A DNA stretch of 64,000 nt from Roseofilum casamattae BLCC-M143 (GCF_030068455.1 NZ_JAQOSQ010000010.1:101059-165058), one strand, 5' to 3'. Numbered from the stretch's first letter, positions 20,432 to 29,717 are shown. Notes: generated by a model from the letters alone, not told the origin. Numbers and translations are program-made.

Positions 20432-20779
20432 TGAACGTCAATCTCGCTTAGGGGCATCGGTGAGAAGCAAAGAAGCAAAGCCGCTCTGAGAAACGCAGAC
20501 ACATTTAATCGCCGTAGTCGGATTGCGATCTGAGGACGAAATTATCGCTTGGATAAATTAATGCCCTATTGTTGACCTGCAATCCTTGATGGATGTCCCC
20601 CCAGTGAGGATTTTAGGTCTTGTCTATCTTCAGCAACACGCTCGAGGCTAGGGGCCAGTTAGCCGGAGTTGATTGCACGCGGTTTTATATAGATTACAAG
20701 CGTTCGGGCAAGAAAAGGAAGGTCTCTTCAAGAGACTTAAAATTTCGACATGACACGGCTAAGGGTTCGGCAAGCCATG
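20432..20779. other. Intergenic region without a convincing gene
   Basis: About 350 bases between the secreted-protein gene and the GNAT gene. The only structure I see is the hairpin at 20720-20738. A plus-strand open frame beginning TTG at 20620 runs antisense into the GNAT gene; I regard it as chance. Confidence 0.4.
20720..20738 (-). terminator. Hairpin downstream of the GNAT gene
   Basis: Arms around GTCTCT and AGAGAC with a 3-base loop, extended by A-T and G-T pairs. It lies 42 bases after the GNAT stop on the minus strand and is followed by a T-rich tract (CCTTTTCTT), consistent with a weak rho-independent terminator. Confidence 0.45.
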
Positions 20780-21283
20780 CTAACTCAAGCGCTTCACCAT
20801 CCAAGTCGAGAGGGATTGAAATCCGAGCTTATCGTAGAGCGCGATCGCCGGTTGATTATCGCAGAAGACTTGCAAGCTCATCTGTTGCTCTCCTGCTTGT
20901 TTCGCATAGGTTTCGGCGCGCTCCATCAGGGCCGAACCGAGTCCCTGACGGCGGTGTTCTGGGATAATATACAGGAGAAAAATATGGCTGTGTTGCGCTC
21001 CATTAATTTGATCCACGGCTCGTCCCATCCACAAACAGCCTACAGGTTCGGCGCGCGGTGTGGAGGAGAGAAAGTCGGAAATTTCGGGGTCTTCAGCTTT
21101 TTCTACCCACCAAAGGGGTGTCGTTTGGGAAAAGTGTAGGTCTATGGCTTGGTTCAGATGAGAAAAATCTTGTCCGGGGAACAATTCTGCATAGGTTTGA
21201 TGCATAAACTTCACCAGGCGATCGCGCTCGATCGCCCATCCCACCCGAATCCGATATCCTGGAATTAACTGATTCTGTACCAT
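20780..21283 (-). CDS. GNAT family N-acetyltransferase
   Basis: A 167-residue acetyltransferase. The acetyl-CoA binding motif A is IIPEHRRQGLGSALMERAE (R/Q-x-x-G-x-G/A), followed by the C-terminal FCDNQPAIALYDKLGFQ, a pattern seen in RimI-like and small-molecule acetyltransferases. The N-terminal half (WAIERDRLVKFMHQTYAEL) is variable, so the substrate cannot be predicted. Single gene, no partner nearby. Confidence 0.9.
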   Translation of the reverse strand: MVQNQLIPGYRIRVGWAIERDRLVKFMHQTYAELFPGQDFSHLNQAIDLHFSQTTPLWWVEKAEDPEISDFLSSTPRAEPVGCLWMGRAVDQINGAQHSHIFLLYIIPEHRRQGLGSALMERAETYAKQAGEQQMSLQVFCDNQPAIALYDKLGFQSLSTWMVKRLS

Positions 21284-21351
21284 TCTACCTCTCCCTATTA
21301 TGGGAAAAGCTTACCATAACTGGGTTTCACCCACTAGAGGTACAGATGCGC

Positions 21352-22335
21352 TCAAGCATCACTCACCGAGTCATTCGTTTCAGTCTCCACTGTCTCGGGA
21401 GTTTCTACCGGCTCGGGAATGGCATCTTGGAGTTGTTTTATCTCTCGTGGCGAAACCATTCCGACTAACAGCTCTTTCAGCTCTAATTTTTTATCTTTAT
21501 TCAGGGAAGTTTTGTGCAGTTGAACGACAGAGTCAGCCGTGCCATCTTCCGGAGGCAGTTGCACGTAGACTTCGATACTGGGAATGGGAATATCAACTTG
21601 AGTATTAATCAACTCTCCGGCTTTCAAATAATTATCGCTATTGAGAAACCCGATAAACTCTTCCGATCGCTCGTCCGAGACATTTCCAACGCGCTGGGGG
21701 TCTTCATACCAGCGATCGCTCGTTTCGCAAAACGGTTGCTTAGCAGCCCGAAATCCTCCTGTAGTGGCGATCGTCCCAATAATCAGTAATTCCACACCGC
21801 GATAAATCCAAACCCCAATTCCATTTACCGGAATTCCGCCACTGCTCGATCGCGACAGTTCCATTCCTTGTTGTGCGCTAAATTGCAAATAGCCCAGAAA
21901 TCCCGATTGCCCAGTGTGCTCGATTAAGATGGTATCAATGGCTAATTGCACCAGCTCTTCTTCTGTTATTTCTCCATTGCTTGCGGCTAGTGCATCTTGC
22001 AATTCTTCGCTATATTCTTCTCGGAAGTCTCGCCCGACAATTCTCTGAAAGTTTAAGTAATCAAAACCCTGCATTCCACCGTAGATCGAAAACCCCGTTA
22101 AAGCGCCAAATACGCCTGCGAGGATCGGATTTCGTACTTTACCTTGTTTCACCGCAATATGAGTGGCACCTCCTCCTAAAAGTCCCATTCCGAGGGGAAA
22201 CAGCACGATTAAATATAAGAAGTTACCGATAAAACTGGTTATCCCGCCAACGACACCACCAGCAATGACAGCGGAAAGGATCAGCCATTGATAGCCGGAA
22301 AGGGGAGTAATGTTACTGGGTTTATAGGATTTCAT
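21352..22335 (-). CDS. Hypothetical membrane protein
   Basis: A 327-residue protein with two or three N-terminal membrane helices (WLILSAVIAGGVVGGITSF, FLYLIVLFPLGMGLLGGGA, ILAGVFGALTGFSIYGG) and a further helix near the middle (VELLIIGTIATTGGF). The C-terminal 130 residues are soluble and acidic. No catalytic motif is visible and I do not know the family. Probably a cytoplasmic-membrane protein with a cytosolic tail. Confidence 0.75.
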   Translation of the reverse strand: MKSYKPSNITPLSGYQWLILSAVIAGGVVGGITSFIGNFLYLIVLFPLGMGLLGGGATHIAVKQGKVRNPILAGVFGALTGFSIYGGMQGFDYLNFQRIVGRDFREEYSEELQDALAASNGEITEEELVQLAIDTILIEHTGQSGFLGYLQFSAQQGMELSRSSSGGIPVNGIGVWIYRGVELLIIGTIATTGGFRAAKQPFCETSDRWYEDPQRVGNVSDERSEEFIGFLNSDNYLKAGELINTQVDIPIPSIEVYVQLPPEDGTADSVVQLHKTSLNKDKKLELKELLVGMVSPREIKQLQDAIPEPVETPETVETETNDSVSDA

Positions 22336-22524
22336 GAGCTAAGAGGTTAGATGAGTAGGGATTGAATTTTTATCACAAAGGAGTATTGCAGACTAGGGTC
22401 GCGCGATCGCTACGTTCAATCTTGACACTACAGCTCTAACTTCCCAGTTAATCTTCATATGTTTTTCATCTCTCTCATTCCCTCGACGAATCTCAGTTCG
22501 AGCGATCGACGTTATACTAAATTT

Positions 22525-22557
22525 GTAGGTTAGGTTGAGGAACGAAACCCAACCTAC
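22525..22557. repeat. Dispersed inverted repeat ending the truncated toxin gene
   Basis: A 33-base element with 12-base arms (GTAGGTTAGGTT and AACCCAACCTAC, one mismatch) around GAGGAACGA. Motifs of the type GTTGGGTTTCGTTCCTCAACC are widespread intergenic repeats in cyanobacteria (recalled, not searched). The premature stop of the toxin relic lies inside its right arm. Confidence 0.55.
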
Positions 22558-22718
22558 GAGACAATGGCGAAGGTATTGCAATCAGATAAAGGATTGAGTA
22601 GGTCGTCTACGCAATCGATAAATTCATCCCCTAAACCCGATTGTTGGCTTTCATACCAATCGTATGCATCGCTGAGGTCGTCACGGACTTCTAGGCGAAA
22701 TACCAGTACATACTCCAT
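22554..22718 (-). pseudogene. Truncated RelE/ParE-family toxin
   Basis: A 54-codon frame beginning MEYVLVFRLEVRDDLSDAY, then DWYESQQSGLGDEFIDCVDDLL, is the N-terminal half of a ParE-type ribosome- or gyrase-directed toxin, normally about 95-100 residues. After roughly residue 42 the similarity stops, and the frame ends at a TAG within the dispersed repeat at 22525-22557. The missing half includes the C-terminal strands that carry the functional residues. It starts 2 bases after the antitoxin stop, the normal order for these modules. It is probably inactive. Confidence 0.75.
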
Positions 22719-22720
22719 GT

Positions 22721-22939
22721 CTACTTCCTGACCGATGCTTTGATCTCTTCCCAGGTGAGCACGTTATCTGGATCGCGATCGTAGCTATTAATCCGGCGAT
22801 CGAGTTCGTGTTTTTGCGCCTCGGTGAGATCGGGATAAACCTGTTCGGCTGCAATACTATCCCAAATCGCTTGAACTAGCAGGATTCTATCCTCAACACT
22901 TAAAGCTGTAATTTCATTCAGCGTAGCCGCGATATTCAT
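22721..22939 (-). CDS. Addiction module antitoxin (TIGR02574-like)
   Basis: A 72-residue protein of the putative addiction-module component family: ALSVEDRILLVQAIWDSIA, then LTEAQKHELDRRINSYDRDPDNVLTWEEIKA. This is the classic cyanobacterial antitoxin paired with a RelE/ParE toxin. It appears full length, whereas the toxin directly downstream is cut short, so it is probably an orphan antitoxin. It might still counter related toxins encoded elsewhere. Confidence 0.85.
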   Translation of the reverse strand: MNIAATLNEITALSVEDRILLVQAIWDSIAAEQVYPDLTEAQKHELDRRINSYDRDPDNVLTWEEIKASVRK

Positions 22940-22993
22940 ACAAAGACCTCAGAGTAAGACATGCGATCGCACTTCCTCAAATATAGCGAACAG

Positions 22994-23182
22994 TTAAGTT
23001 AAATTATCAATCACCTCATCCACAAAGAGTTGCGATCTATCGATAAGGGTGATTTTGATGTTTAAAACGGCTTGTCCACCAGCTCTGAACTCAGAATTAA
23101 ATGCGATCGCCTCCACCAATCCATAATCTTCTAATCTTTGCAAACCTCCCCTAACCGAATCAATATATTCATTAACTGACAT
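22994..23182 (-). pseudogene. Truncated TumE-like (DUF6516) toxin
   Basis: A 62-residue frame whose middle, FRAGGQAVLNIKITLIDRSQLFVDEVID, resembles the N-terminal part of the DUF6516/TumE family of RNase toxins. Full-length members run on through a strand, a YxYHWQ-type motif and a histidine-rich FPHHxH end, none of which is found after this stop codon. It therefore looks truncated. It overlaps the upstream partner gene by 11 bases, as TA pairs often do. The family assignment is from memory and is moderate. Confidence 0.45.
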
Positions 23183-23465
23183 ATTCTAAATTTTTGAGGC
23201 TCTTGATTTTTTCCTCCAGTTCTAAAAAAAACTGACATTCTCCCATCCACTCAACATATTCTAAGTCTCCACTTTCCATATCTTCTGCTGCAAGTGTATC
23301 CTGAAACTGGCTCGATCGCTGTTGATATTTTTCTTCAAAATAATCCAGTCGCTTTCTGGCATTTTTTTGGCTATTTTCTAACCGACAAACTTCGGCGGCG
23401 ATTGCCTTTTTAACCAGTTCCGTCACTCCCTCTAGATTATCACTTTTCAATATAATTTCTGCCAT
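23172..23465 (-). CDS. Probable antitoxin partner of the TumE-like gene
   Basis: A 97-residue acidic helical protein (MAEIILKSDNLEGVTELVKK, then KRLDYFEEKYQQRSSQFQD). It has the size and position of the TumA-like antitoxin encoded just before DUF6516 genes, and overlaps the toxin-like frame by 11 bases. A good ribosome binding site (GAGGTG) precedes the ATG. No DNA-binding motif is evident. It could be an antitoxin left without an active toxin. Confidence 0.5.
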   Translation of the reverse strand: MAEIILKSDNLEGVTELVKKAIAAEVCRLENSQKNARKRLDYFEEKYQQRSSQFQDTLAAEDMESGDLEYVEWMGECQFFLELEEKIKSLKNLEYVS

Positions 23466-23469
23466 GTGG

Positions 23470-23607
23470 TCACCTCTTCATACTTTCCTCTTTCAGGATA
23501 AAGCCATCTCGGAATTGCGATCGCTCTGCTGGTTGTCTATACTTGACTTGGGCTTCACGTAATATGGCAAACACTTTATCGGATAATTCCGGACAAAGCG
23601 ATTGCAT
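23470..23607 (-). CDS. Small hypothetical ORF or gene fragment
   Basis: A 45-codon frame from an ATG at 23607 (MQSLCPELSDKVFAILREAQ) ends 4 bases before the start of the next gene. The frame is open further upstream without a good start, so this may be the tail of a decayed gene in the same toxin-antitoxin region. I do not recognise it. Confidence 0.25.
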   Translation of the reverse strand: MQSLCPELSDKVFAILREAQVKYRQPAERSQFRDGFILKEESMKR

Positions 23608-23658
23608 CGATACTGTCTCTAACTGCTTTGACTGCTCCAACTCAAGTTTTCACCGAGT

Positions 23659-24342
23659 TTAATGCTGCTTTCGCTGGCGCAGTAAAGTGGCTCCAAAAGC
23701 AATTATACTCAATGCAAAAATGGAAGAAGGTTCGGGAACTGAAGGCACTGCACTAAATGAAATATCATCTACTGCAAAATCATTACCAGTCCAGACTGGA
23801 TTATGATTGATTAAGGAAAACTGAACGGAGTTGTGAGAGCCAGAATGCCATGTTGTGCTGAGATTTTCCCAGAATCCACTGATATTCGTAGAAGCCGTTA
23901 AAACCGGTCCGATCGCTTCTGAGTTAATCGCAAACTGGAGTTGAGCTGTTTGCGCAGCAATAGTACTAGCAATCCAGGCTGATAAATCGTAACTCGTATC
24001 GGGAAGAACATCAATGGTTTGAGACCATACAATAGGTCCAGCACCGTCAGTTAAAGAGCCTCCATTAACAATCATCATCAAGCCATCACCAGTAGTGCGA
24101 TCGCCAAAAGAACTAAACAAACTGTGATGATCGTGTGGATTTTTACCCACAGCATAACGCGCTGGTGGTGGTAAAAGATTGTGAGAATTAAGTGATGAGT
24201 AATCGCTCGAAAAACCAGTATCTCCAGCACTAAAGTCGCCATTGTAGACAAGATTCGCCGCTCTAACTGATTTAGCTGTGCCTAAACAACATAACGTGGT
24301 AAGTGTAAATGCAGTTGTAATCTTTTGTATAGTGTTGCACAT
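23659..24342 (-). CDS. PEP-CTERM sorting domain protein
   Basis: Secreted protein with a C-terminal exosortase signal: VPEPSSIFALSIIAFGATLLRQRKQH splits into the PEP motif, a membrane helix and a basic tail. An N-terminal signal peptide (ITTAFTLTTLCCLGTAKSVRA) precedes a beta-sandwich-like body (NLVYNGDFSAGDTGF, then YDLSAWIAS, VDDISFSAV), typical of carbohydrate-binding-type surface proteins. I start at the ATG at 24342; an ATG 45 bases upstream adds a charged leader that would spoil the signal peptide. Exosortase would anchor or process it at the cell surface. Confidence 0.88.
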   Translation of the reverse strand: MCNTIQKITTAFTLTTLCCLGTAKSVRAANLVYNGDFSAGDTGFSSDYSSLNSHNLLPPPARYAVGKNPHDHHSLFSSFGDRTTGDGLMMIVNGGSLTDGAGPIVWSQTIDVLPDTSYDLSAWIASTIAAQTAQLQFAINSEAIGPVLTASTNISGFWENLSTTWHSGSHNSVQFSLINHNPVWTGNDFAVDDISFSAVPSVPEPSSIFALSIIAFGATLLRQRKQH

Positions 24343-24419
24343 TTTGAATACTTTATAATGCTCGCATTTTCTACTGATGAATCCCAAAAACTGAACTCAT
24401 TACGTTTAGTAGTCTGGGG

Positions 24420-24450
24420 CAGTAGAGGGTGTTAATAACACCCTCTACTG
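24420..24450. terminator. 31-base near-perfect palindrome downstream of chlB
   Basis: Fifteen-base perfect arms (CAGTAGAGGGTGTTA and its complement) around a single A, 4 bases past the chlB stop. It would form a very stable hairpin in the chlB transcript. No T-run follows, so it may stabilise the 3' end rather than act as an intrinsic terminator. Confidence 0.6.
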
Positions 24451-24453
24451 GTT

Positions 24454-25980
24454 CTATGCACCGACGGCTTCTTTTGCCGCATACATGACTTCAATGCTAA
24501 TTTCTTCCAAGCCGCGATCGCGGGCAAATTTCTCGGTATTCCGCTTTACTTTACCGCGCACGAATCCGGGAACTTTGTTCAATTCGGCTTTCGCTTCTTT
24601 CGTCCAATTGAGATCGGAGTCAGCAGAAATTCCCTTATGAATGACTTCTTTGGTATCGTGACCGCCAAAGATTTCTAATAAGTGGTCTTCCATGCCCAAA
24701 GTAAAGGAATTATAGACCAAATCGGCGATCTGATTCGTGCCTTCATATCCCATAAATGGTTTATAGCCAATGGGGAAATCTTGAATGTGAATGGGAGCTG
24801 CAATTACGCCACAAGGAATGCTCAAACGCTTGCCTACATGTCGTTCCATTTGCGTGCCAAAAATTGCCGACGGTTCGACTCTTGCGATCGCATCGCCAAT
24901 TTCGCCATTATCTTCACTGATAATAACTTCATCGCAATATCCCTTCACTTGTTCCTGGAACCATTCTCGATCGTATTTGCAATAAGTTCCCGCCCAAACC
25001 ACGTGAATTCCCATCTCTCGTGCCAGGACTTTTGTCATCGCCGCCGCATGGGTACTGTCGCCAAATACAACTGCTTTTTTCCCGGTTAAATTCTGACAGT
25101 CAATGGAGCGCGAAAACCAAGCTGCTTGCGAAACATAGAGAGTTTGATTTTCGATATAATCTTCATAGTTAACATCAGCACCTTGCTCGTTCAAGACTTG
25201 CTGAATTTTGCGAATGCAACGCGCCGTTTCCACCACACCCATGGGAGTAATATCCACATAAGGCATTCCAAACTCAGCTTCCAAATATTTCGCCGCCATC
25301 AATCCCACTTCTCGATAGGGAGCTAAGTTAAACCAAGCGCGCGGTAGATTTTTCAGATTATGCACGGAAGCGCCTTCAGGAACCACTTCATTTACTTCAA
25401 TGCCTAAATCTGCCATTAAGCATCTGAGTTCCCGACAGTCGTGTTGATTGTGAAATCCGAGGGTGGTTAATCCGATGATATTCACCGACGGTTTTTCCGT
25501 TTTCCCTTCCGGAAGCGTACCCTGTTTTTGCGCTTTTTTCAGATAGAATTGAATAATCTGTTCCAGAGTGCGATCGCTCGCTTGCAGTTCGTTCACCCGA
25601 TAATGATTTACATCCGCCAGCAGCACGTCAGCTTGCGAATCTAGAGTAGCGCGTTCGACAAAGTTCTCCAAGTCTTCTTGCAAAATGCTAGAGGTACAAG
25701 TAGGAGTCAGTACAATCAGATCGGGACGTTCTTCCTTATCTTTGCGGACAATATTATTCACTACCTTTTCTTGCGAACCTCTAGCGAGAACATGGCGGTC
25801 TACCACGCTCGCCGTTACTGGAGTATAATCTCGCTCGCGCTCTAACATCGATCGCATTACATTAAAGTAATCATCCCCGAGAGGTGCGTGCATGATAGCA
25901 TGAACATTTTTAAACGAACTCGCAATGCGCAGGGTTCCAATATGAGCGGGGCCGGCATACATCCAGTAAGCTAGCTTCAT
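24454..25980 (-). CDS. chlB: Light-independent protochlorophyllide reductase subunit B
   Basis: Catalytic subunit ChlB of the dark-operative protochlorophyllide reductase, which with ChlN forms the NifDK-like component that reduces protochlorophyllide to chlorophyllide without light; ChlL supplies electrons. At 508 residues it is full length: [54 protein letters not shown] and [26 protein letters not shown] are the expected blocks. The C-terminus carries the short protochlorophyllide-binding domain ([16 protein letters not shown]). chlL and chlN are not in the window. The 214-base upstream region shows no clear operator. Confidence 0.98.
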   Translation of the reverse strand: MKLAYWMYAGPAHIGTLRIASSFKNVHAIMHAPLGDDYFNVMRSMLERERDYTPVTASVVDRHVLARGSQEKVVNNIVRKDKEERPDLIVLTPTCTSSILQEDLENFVERATLDSQADVLLADVNHYRVNELQASDRTLEQIIQFYLKKAQKQGTLPEGKTEKPSVNIIGLTTLGFHNQHDCRELRCLMADLGIEVNEVVPEGASVHNLKNLPRAWFNLAPYREVGLMAAKYLEAEFGMPYVDITPMGVVETARCIRKIQQVLNEQGADVNYEDYIENQTLYVSQAAWFSRSIDCQNLTGKKAVVFGDSTHAAAMTKVLAREMGIHVVWAGTYCKYDREWFQEQVKGYCDEVIISEDNGEIGDAIARVEPSAIFGTQMERHVGKRLSIPCGVIAAPIHIQDFPIGYKPFMGYEGTNQIADLVYNSFTLGMEDHLLEIFGGHDTKEVIHKGISADSDLNWTKEAKAELNKVPGFVRGKVKRNTEKFARDRGLEEISIEVMYAAKEAVGA

Positions 25981-26194
25981 AGATTATTCTCCCTCAAGAT
26001 AGGATTCTCATCTTATAGATCTAAGCCTAGAACTGAAGGAGTGCGGTTTGGGCGATCGCAATAATTCTTTTTCTCTGCTTAACTTTTCTTGATGAACGAT
26101 TGCTTAACAACCGCGAGCGTTGATTTTTCTTCACAAAAGTTTATTGTCGCGATCGCGCTAAAGTTTTTTAGGTTTAGGGAGATTTTTTGTTATT

Positions 26195-26665
26195 TCAACT
26201 CAAGGTAGCGATCGCGCGTTCAATGTTCTCTCGCTCAGCTGTTGATAGGATAACACTGGGATAGACTGCGGTTCCCCAGCGGGGATGGCTAATAGCAGCG
26301 CATTCGCCGGGGATGAGGTCGTATCCGAGAGCGGTTCTGACGGCTGTTACATCGCTGTGAGTGAGGCTTCCAGGGGTAGAATGGAGAGGAGTTCCCGTAC
26401 GCGGGTCAAAGCCATCTGTGAAAGGATTTTGCCCGTCTGAGAGATGCTGGAGGCGATCGCCGATCGCTTCAACGAATCCGATAAACTTATCTCTGAGTCG
26501 GTCTTTTTCTTCCGGCACTCCAGGTAAATCCTCTGTCAGCGGAAGATTCGCTTGTTGCAGCACGATAATTGTCCAAACATTTTCTGTCGGACAACTCGGC
26601 ATTAACTCGGATAGATTCTGTTGCAGATAGTCGTGAGGAGGATGAATTGAGATTTCCATCGTCAT
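26195..26665 (-). CDS. MMADHC-like (methylmalonic aciduria and homocystinuria type D) protein
   Basis: A 156-residue protein whose C-terminal block, TDGFDPRTGTPLHSTPGSLT, then SDVTAVRTALGYDLIPGECA and HPRWGTAVYPSV, matches what I recall of short cyanobacterial homologues of MMADHC (CblD). The human protein is a cobalamin trafficking adaptor with a nitroreductase-like fold. No cofactor motif is visible. It lies immediately after ccs1 (14 bases) on the same strand, so it is probably in the ccdA-ccs1 operon. The role in cyanobacteria is unknown. Confidence 0.7.
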   Translation of the reverse strand: MTMEISIHPPHDYLQQNLSELMPSCPTENVWTIIVLQQANLPLTEDLPGVPEEKDRLRDKFIGFVEAIGDRLQHLSDGQNPFTDGFDPRTGTPLHSTPGSLTHSDVTAVRTALGYDLIPGECAAISHPRWGTAVYPSVILSTAERENIERAIATLS

Positions 26666-26679
26666 ATTCTCTTTTGAAA

Positions 26680-28065
26680 TTAAACTGATAAAGCAGTTTC
26701 GCTTTCTGGAGTTTCTGTAGTTTTCAACGCTTCTAAGACTTGGAATAATTCCCGTTCAAACGTCACTTGCGCGCGATTGGTTTTTCCGCCCAAATAAAAG
26801 CGATCGCCCTGTTGCAACGCCCAAATTTGTGAATGAGAGAAATAACTCATTATCGTGCTAATCATGAGCAATCCAAATCCGGCATAAACGACGGGAATAC
26901 CGGGATCGGCTTTAATTTGCAAGCCAGTTGCACCCACCACTTCTTTTAGATTTAAGGTAACTCCATTGACTTCAACGGACATGCCTTCGCGCACGGTTCC
27001 GACTAAGTTTCCGTCATTCCCATAAACCAATAATGTTCCTTGTAAATCTCTGGTAATTATGGCGACTCCTTCAGTCATATCCGGTTTCGTTGGAATCCAA
27101 GTTCCCCACAATCTTCCTTCGGTTTTCAGGGGCAGTTGTTTCATGGGAAGATAAAAGATGGGGGAGTTATTGATATTTGCTTTAATGGCGGCGACTGACC
27201 AATCTGTTTGATATAAAGTAATACCGCGATAGCGCAAAGGTTTATTAACATGAATTTCTTCCCGTTTTATTTCTTCACCTTCATTATTGAGGACGGATAA
27301 ATCGGAATAAAATTGGTCAATTCTGCCCTCTGGGGAGTAGTCGATCCAAAAGCGGTTGACTTTTACCGACCAATCTGTGGGAACTTGCGATCGCGAAAAC
27401 GGTCCGGCTTCAATAATATTTTCAATCGTGAAGGTTTCGCCGCTGGGAACCATTTCTTGCGCCATAAATCCGGTCACCGATCCTAAAATCGATCCGGCTA
27501 AAATGAGGAGCATACTGGCATGAACGATAATGGGGCCGATGCGACCGATAATTCCTTTTCTGGCGTAGAGTTTATCGCCTTCACGAAAAACGAGATAGCC
27601 ATTTTTTTGTAAGATAGGTTCTAGGCGATCGTTCGATCCTTGGTTCAGTTCGCTACTGAGAGAAAGTCTCTGAAACTGTTCCGGTTTGTCGTAATATTTC
27701 CAGCGTTTGGCAGCTTTTAGAGTTGGCAACTGGCGAGTGAAGGTGCAAGCGGTTAAACTGGAGCCGAACCAAACTAAGAGAGTCAGAAACCACCAAGTAC
27801 TGTAGACGTGGTTTAATCCCGTCGTTAAGATAACTTTCCAGGTGAGGAAGCCGAAGAGTGCGGGACTTTCGGGATAGTTGGCTTGATAGAATTGGAGGGT
27901 CTCTCCCTGTTCGATAACCGTACCGGAAATACTGAAAAGTGCGATCGCCAACAGCAAAATAATCGCTAATCGTAAATCGGCGAGTCCCGGCAATATTTGT
28001 GTTTTCCACCAATGCAAGGGACGAAAAATGGGAGTGCGATCGGACGGTACGTTATCTGAAGTCAT
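26680..28065 (-). CDS. ccs1: Cytochrome c biogenesis protein Ccs1/ResB
   Basis: System II cytochrome c synthase component of 461 residues that handles haem delivery and apocytochrome ligation on the lumenal side with CcsA. Membrane helices occur near the start ([22 protein letters not shown]), at about residue 80, at about 175 ([17 protein letters not shown]) and near 405. The large lumenal domain with [15 protein letters not shown] is typical of ResB. It follows ccdA with a 21-base gap. ccsA is not in the window. Confidence 0.93.
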   Translation of the reverse strand: MTSDNVPSDRTPIFRPLHWWKTQILPGLADLRLAIILLLAIALFSISGTVIEQGETLQFYQANYPESPALFGFLTWKVILTTGLNHVYSTWWFLTLLVWFGSSLTACTFTRQLPTLKAAKRWKYYDKPEQFQRLSLSSELNQGSNDRLEPILQKNGYLVFREGDKLYARKGIIGRIGPIIVHASMLLILAGSILGSVTGFMAQEMVPSGETFTIENIIEAGPFSRSQVPTDWSVKVNRFWIDYSPEGRIDQFYSDLSVLNNEGEEIKREEIHVNKPLRYRGITLYQTDWSVAAIKANINNSPIFYLPMKQLPLKTEGRLWGTWIPTKPDMTEGVAIITRDLQGTLLVYGNDGNLVGTVREGMSVEVNGVTLNLKEVVGATGLQIKADPGIPVVYAGFGLLMISTIMSYFSHSQIWALQQGDRFYLGGKTNRAQVTFERELFQVLEALKTTETPESETALSV

Positions 28066-28086
28066 GGAGCAAGTTAATTGAGCAAT

Positions 28087-28824
28087 TTAGCTAACGGGGA
28101 CGAGACGGAAGAGGAGAGAAATCACTCCAAATCCTACTAATAATACGCCACTGGTGGGCGTTATCCAACCCGACCACTGTCGTAATTCTAAAAGCTTTTT
28201 AATCGAGGCGGTGAAGGTTCCGGCTAAGACGAGAGGAGAGACGTAGCCAGCAGTGTAGGCGAGGAGCAGTCCGCTTCCGAGGAGGGGGTTTCCGGTGGTG
28301 GAGATCCAGGCGAGGAGGGTGGCTAAGACGGGAGTGCTACAGGGAGAGGCGACTAAGCCAAAGGTGAGTCCGAGCAGGTAGGAGCGCAGGCTAGTGGGGA
28401 AGTTGGGGGAGATCCAGTCTGTTCCTCCGGATGCTGGCAGTTGCAGGGGTAAGGCTTCCAGGAGATTGAGTCCCATCAGGATCGCAATAATACTGACAAT
28501 AATGGGTAATCCGATGCCAACTTGTCCGTAGACTTGCCCGACGATCGCGGCGACGAGTCCCAACAGCGCCAGGGTAGTAGCTAATCCAGCGGCAAACCAG
28601 AGAGACTGAATGGCAGCTTGCCAGCGGGTTTCGGTTTCAGAGCCACCGATGTATCCCACGGTGAGGGGGAGCATGGAGAGCATACAGGGGGTGAGGCTGG
28701 TAAGCAATCCGGCGATAAAAATGAGACCGATACTGATGGGGTTGAGATGGTCGAGTTGGGTATCGACCAGGCGATCGGCGAATTGTTGGATATAATAAAG
28801 TTGGGTTTCTATAGTTTCCAGCAT
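28087..28824 (-). CDS. ccdA: Cytochrome c biogenesis protein CcdA
   Basis: Polytopic membrane thiol-disulfide transporter, 245 residues, six predicted helices. The two redox cysteines lie in GLLTSLTPCMLSMLPLTVG and GLVASPCSTPVLATLLAW. It brings reducing power across the membrane so that apocytochrome CxxCH cysteines are reduced before haem attachment. It lies upstream of ccs1 on the same strand; the pairing of CcdA with Ccs1 defines system II in cyanobacteria and plastids. Confidence 0.95.
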   Translation of the reverse strand: MLETIETQLYYIQQFADRLVDTQLDHLNPISIGLIFIAGLLTSLTPCMLSMLPLTVGYIGGSETETRWQAAIQSLWFAAGLATTLALLGLVAAIVGQVYGQVGIGLPIIVSIIAILMGLNLLEALPLQLPASGGTDWISPNFPTSLRSYLLGLTFGLVASPCSTPVLATLLAWISTTGNPLLGSGLLLAYTAGYVSPLVLAGTFTASIKKLLELRQWSGWITPTSGVLLVGFGVISLLFRLVPVS

Positions 28825-29007
28825 AAAGGAAATAGCAATCTTTCCGGCAGTTCTTGCGGGTATTGTAGCGCAGTTTTGGCGATCGCAAAGGTGAGAGAAG
28901 ATGAGACAAGCTTCGCAGACAGCATTTTCGTTAGTTTGGAGATGATATTTGCTTGGCTAGTTGAATAGTATCGTTCTCAAAGTACTGAATTTCAAGGTAT
29001 ACTAACC

Positions 29008-29613
29008 ATGGTACTCAATCTGAACTATGATAAAATCAAAGAACTAACATATCAGGCGACTCAGACAACATTCCTGAAAGTCAAAGAAGAAAAATCACAA
29101 GAAGTACTGTATGTATTCTCACTTGATATAGGGCAATATCGTAGAATCCTTCCTTGTTATAATACTGAAGAGGCATTAATACGATCTGCAAGAAAATACA
29201 TTCTAAATGAAGAAAATTATCCAATGGATAATGATTCTATAGGAGAGGTAAGTCGGTGGATTCGCTGGAATCCCGGTGATTGGGAATATTTAGGGTTCAG
29301 TGCGGATAGCGATGCGTTTAATGAAGTCAATCAGATCCTTAAGGATGTTCCTGAGAAACTAATGGAATTAGAAGATATGGAATTCACATTTACTTGCCAA
29401 ATCTTAGAAGACATTCTGTTAGTTGTCTTATCCGAACTTGACTCAGAAGGACTATTTGGTAAAGGGAGTATCCGTAACTCTATCGTTCTGATGCTTGCGG
29501 AATTGGATACAGATGTAGATAAACAACTCGAAACTCTTAAAAGGCTCAATCCTCCTGAAGTGTATGAAAGGGTTAGAGAAGATCTAGCTTGGCGCGATCG
29601 AGGATGCTTGTAA
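29008..29613 (+). CDS. DUF4303-like protein
   Basis: A 201-residue acidic soluble protein. LYVFSLDIGQYRRILPCYNTEEAL and SRWIRWNPGDWEYLGFSAD resemble the conserved blocks of DUF4303, a family often found near SMI1/KNR4-type immunity genes of polymorphic toxin systems. No toxin gene is adjacent, so it could be an orphan immunity protein. The gene is noticeably poorer in GCGATCGC sites and more AT-rich than its neighbours, which hints at recent acquisition. Confidence 0.55.
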   Translation: MVLNLNYDKIKELTYQATQTTFLKVKEEKSQEVLYVFSLDIGQYRRILPCYNTEEALIRSARKYILNEENYPMDNDSIGEVSRWIRWNPGDWEYLGFSADSDAFNEVNQILKDVPEKLMELEDMEFTFTCQILEDILLVVLSELDSEGLFGKGSIRNSIVLMLAELDTDVDKQLETLKRLNPPEVYERVREDLAWRDRGCL

Positions 29614-29717
29614 AGATTGTAGTCTTGAGAAAGAGGCGATCGCTAAATCATCTTGGGACTTAATAGCCCAAAAGAAAAAAGACAGTTATAAAATGGAGGG
29701 AAACAGAATTGGGGGAC

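Noticed and set aside
20620..20967. 115-codon plus-strand frame starting TTG
   Set aside because: Runs antisense into a clear GNAT gene, has no ribosome binding site and turns into low-complexity sequence.
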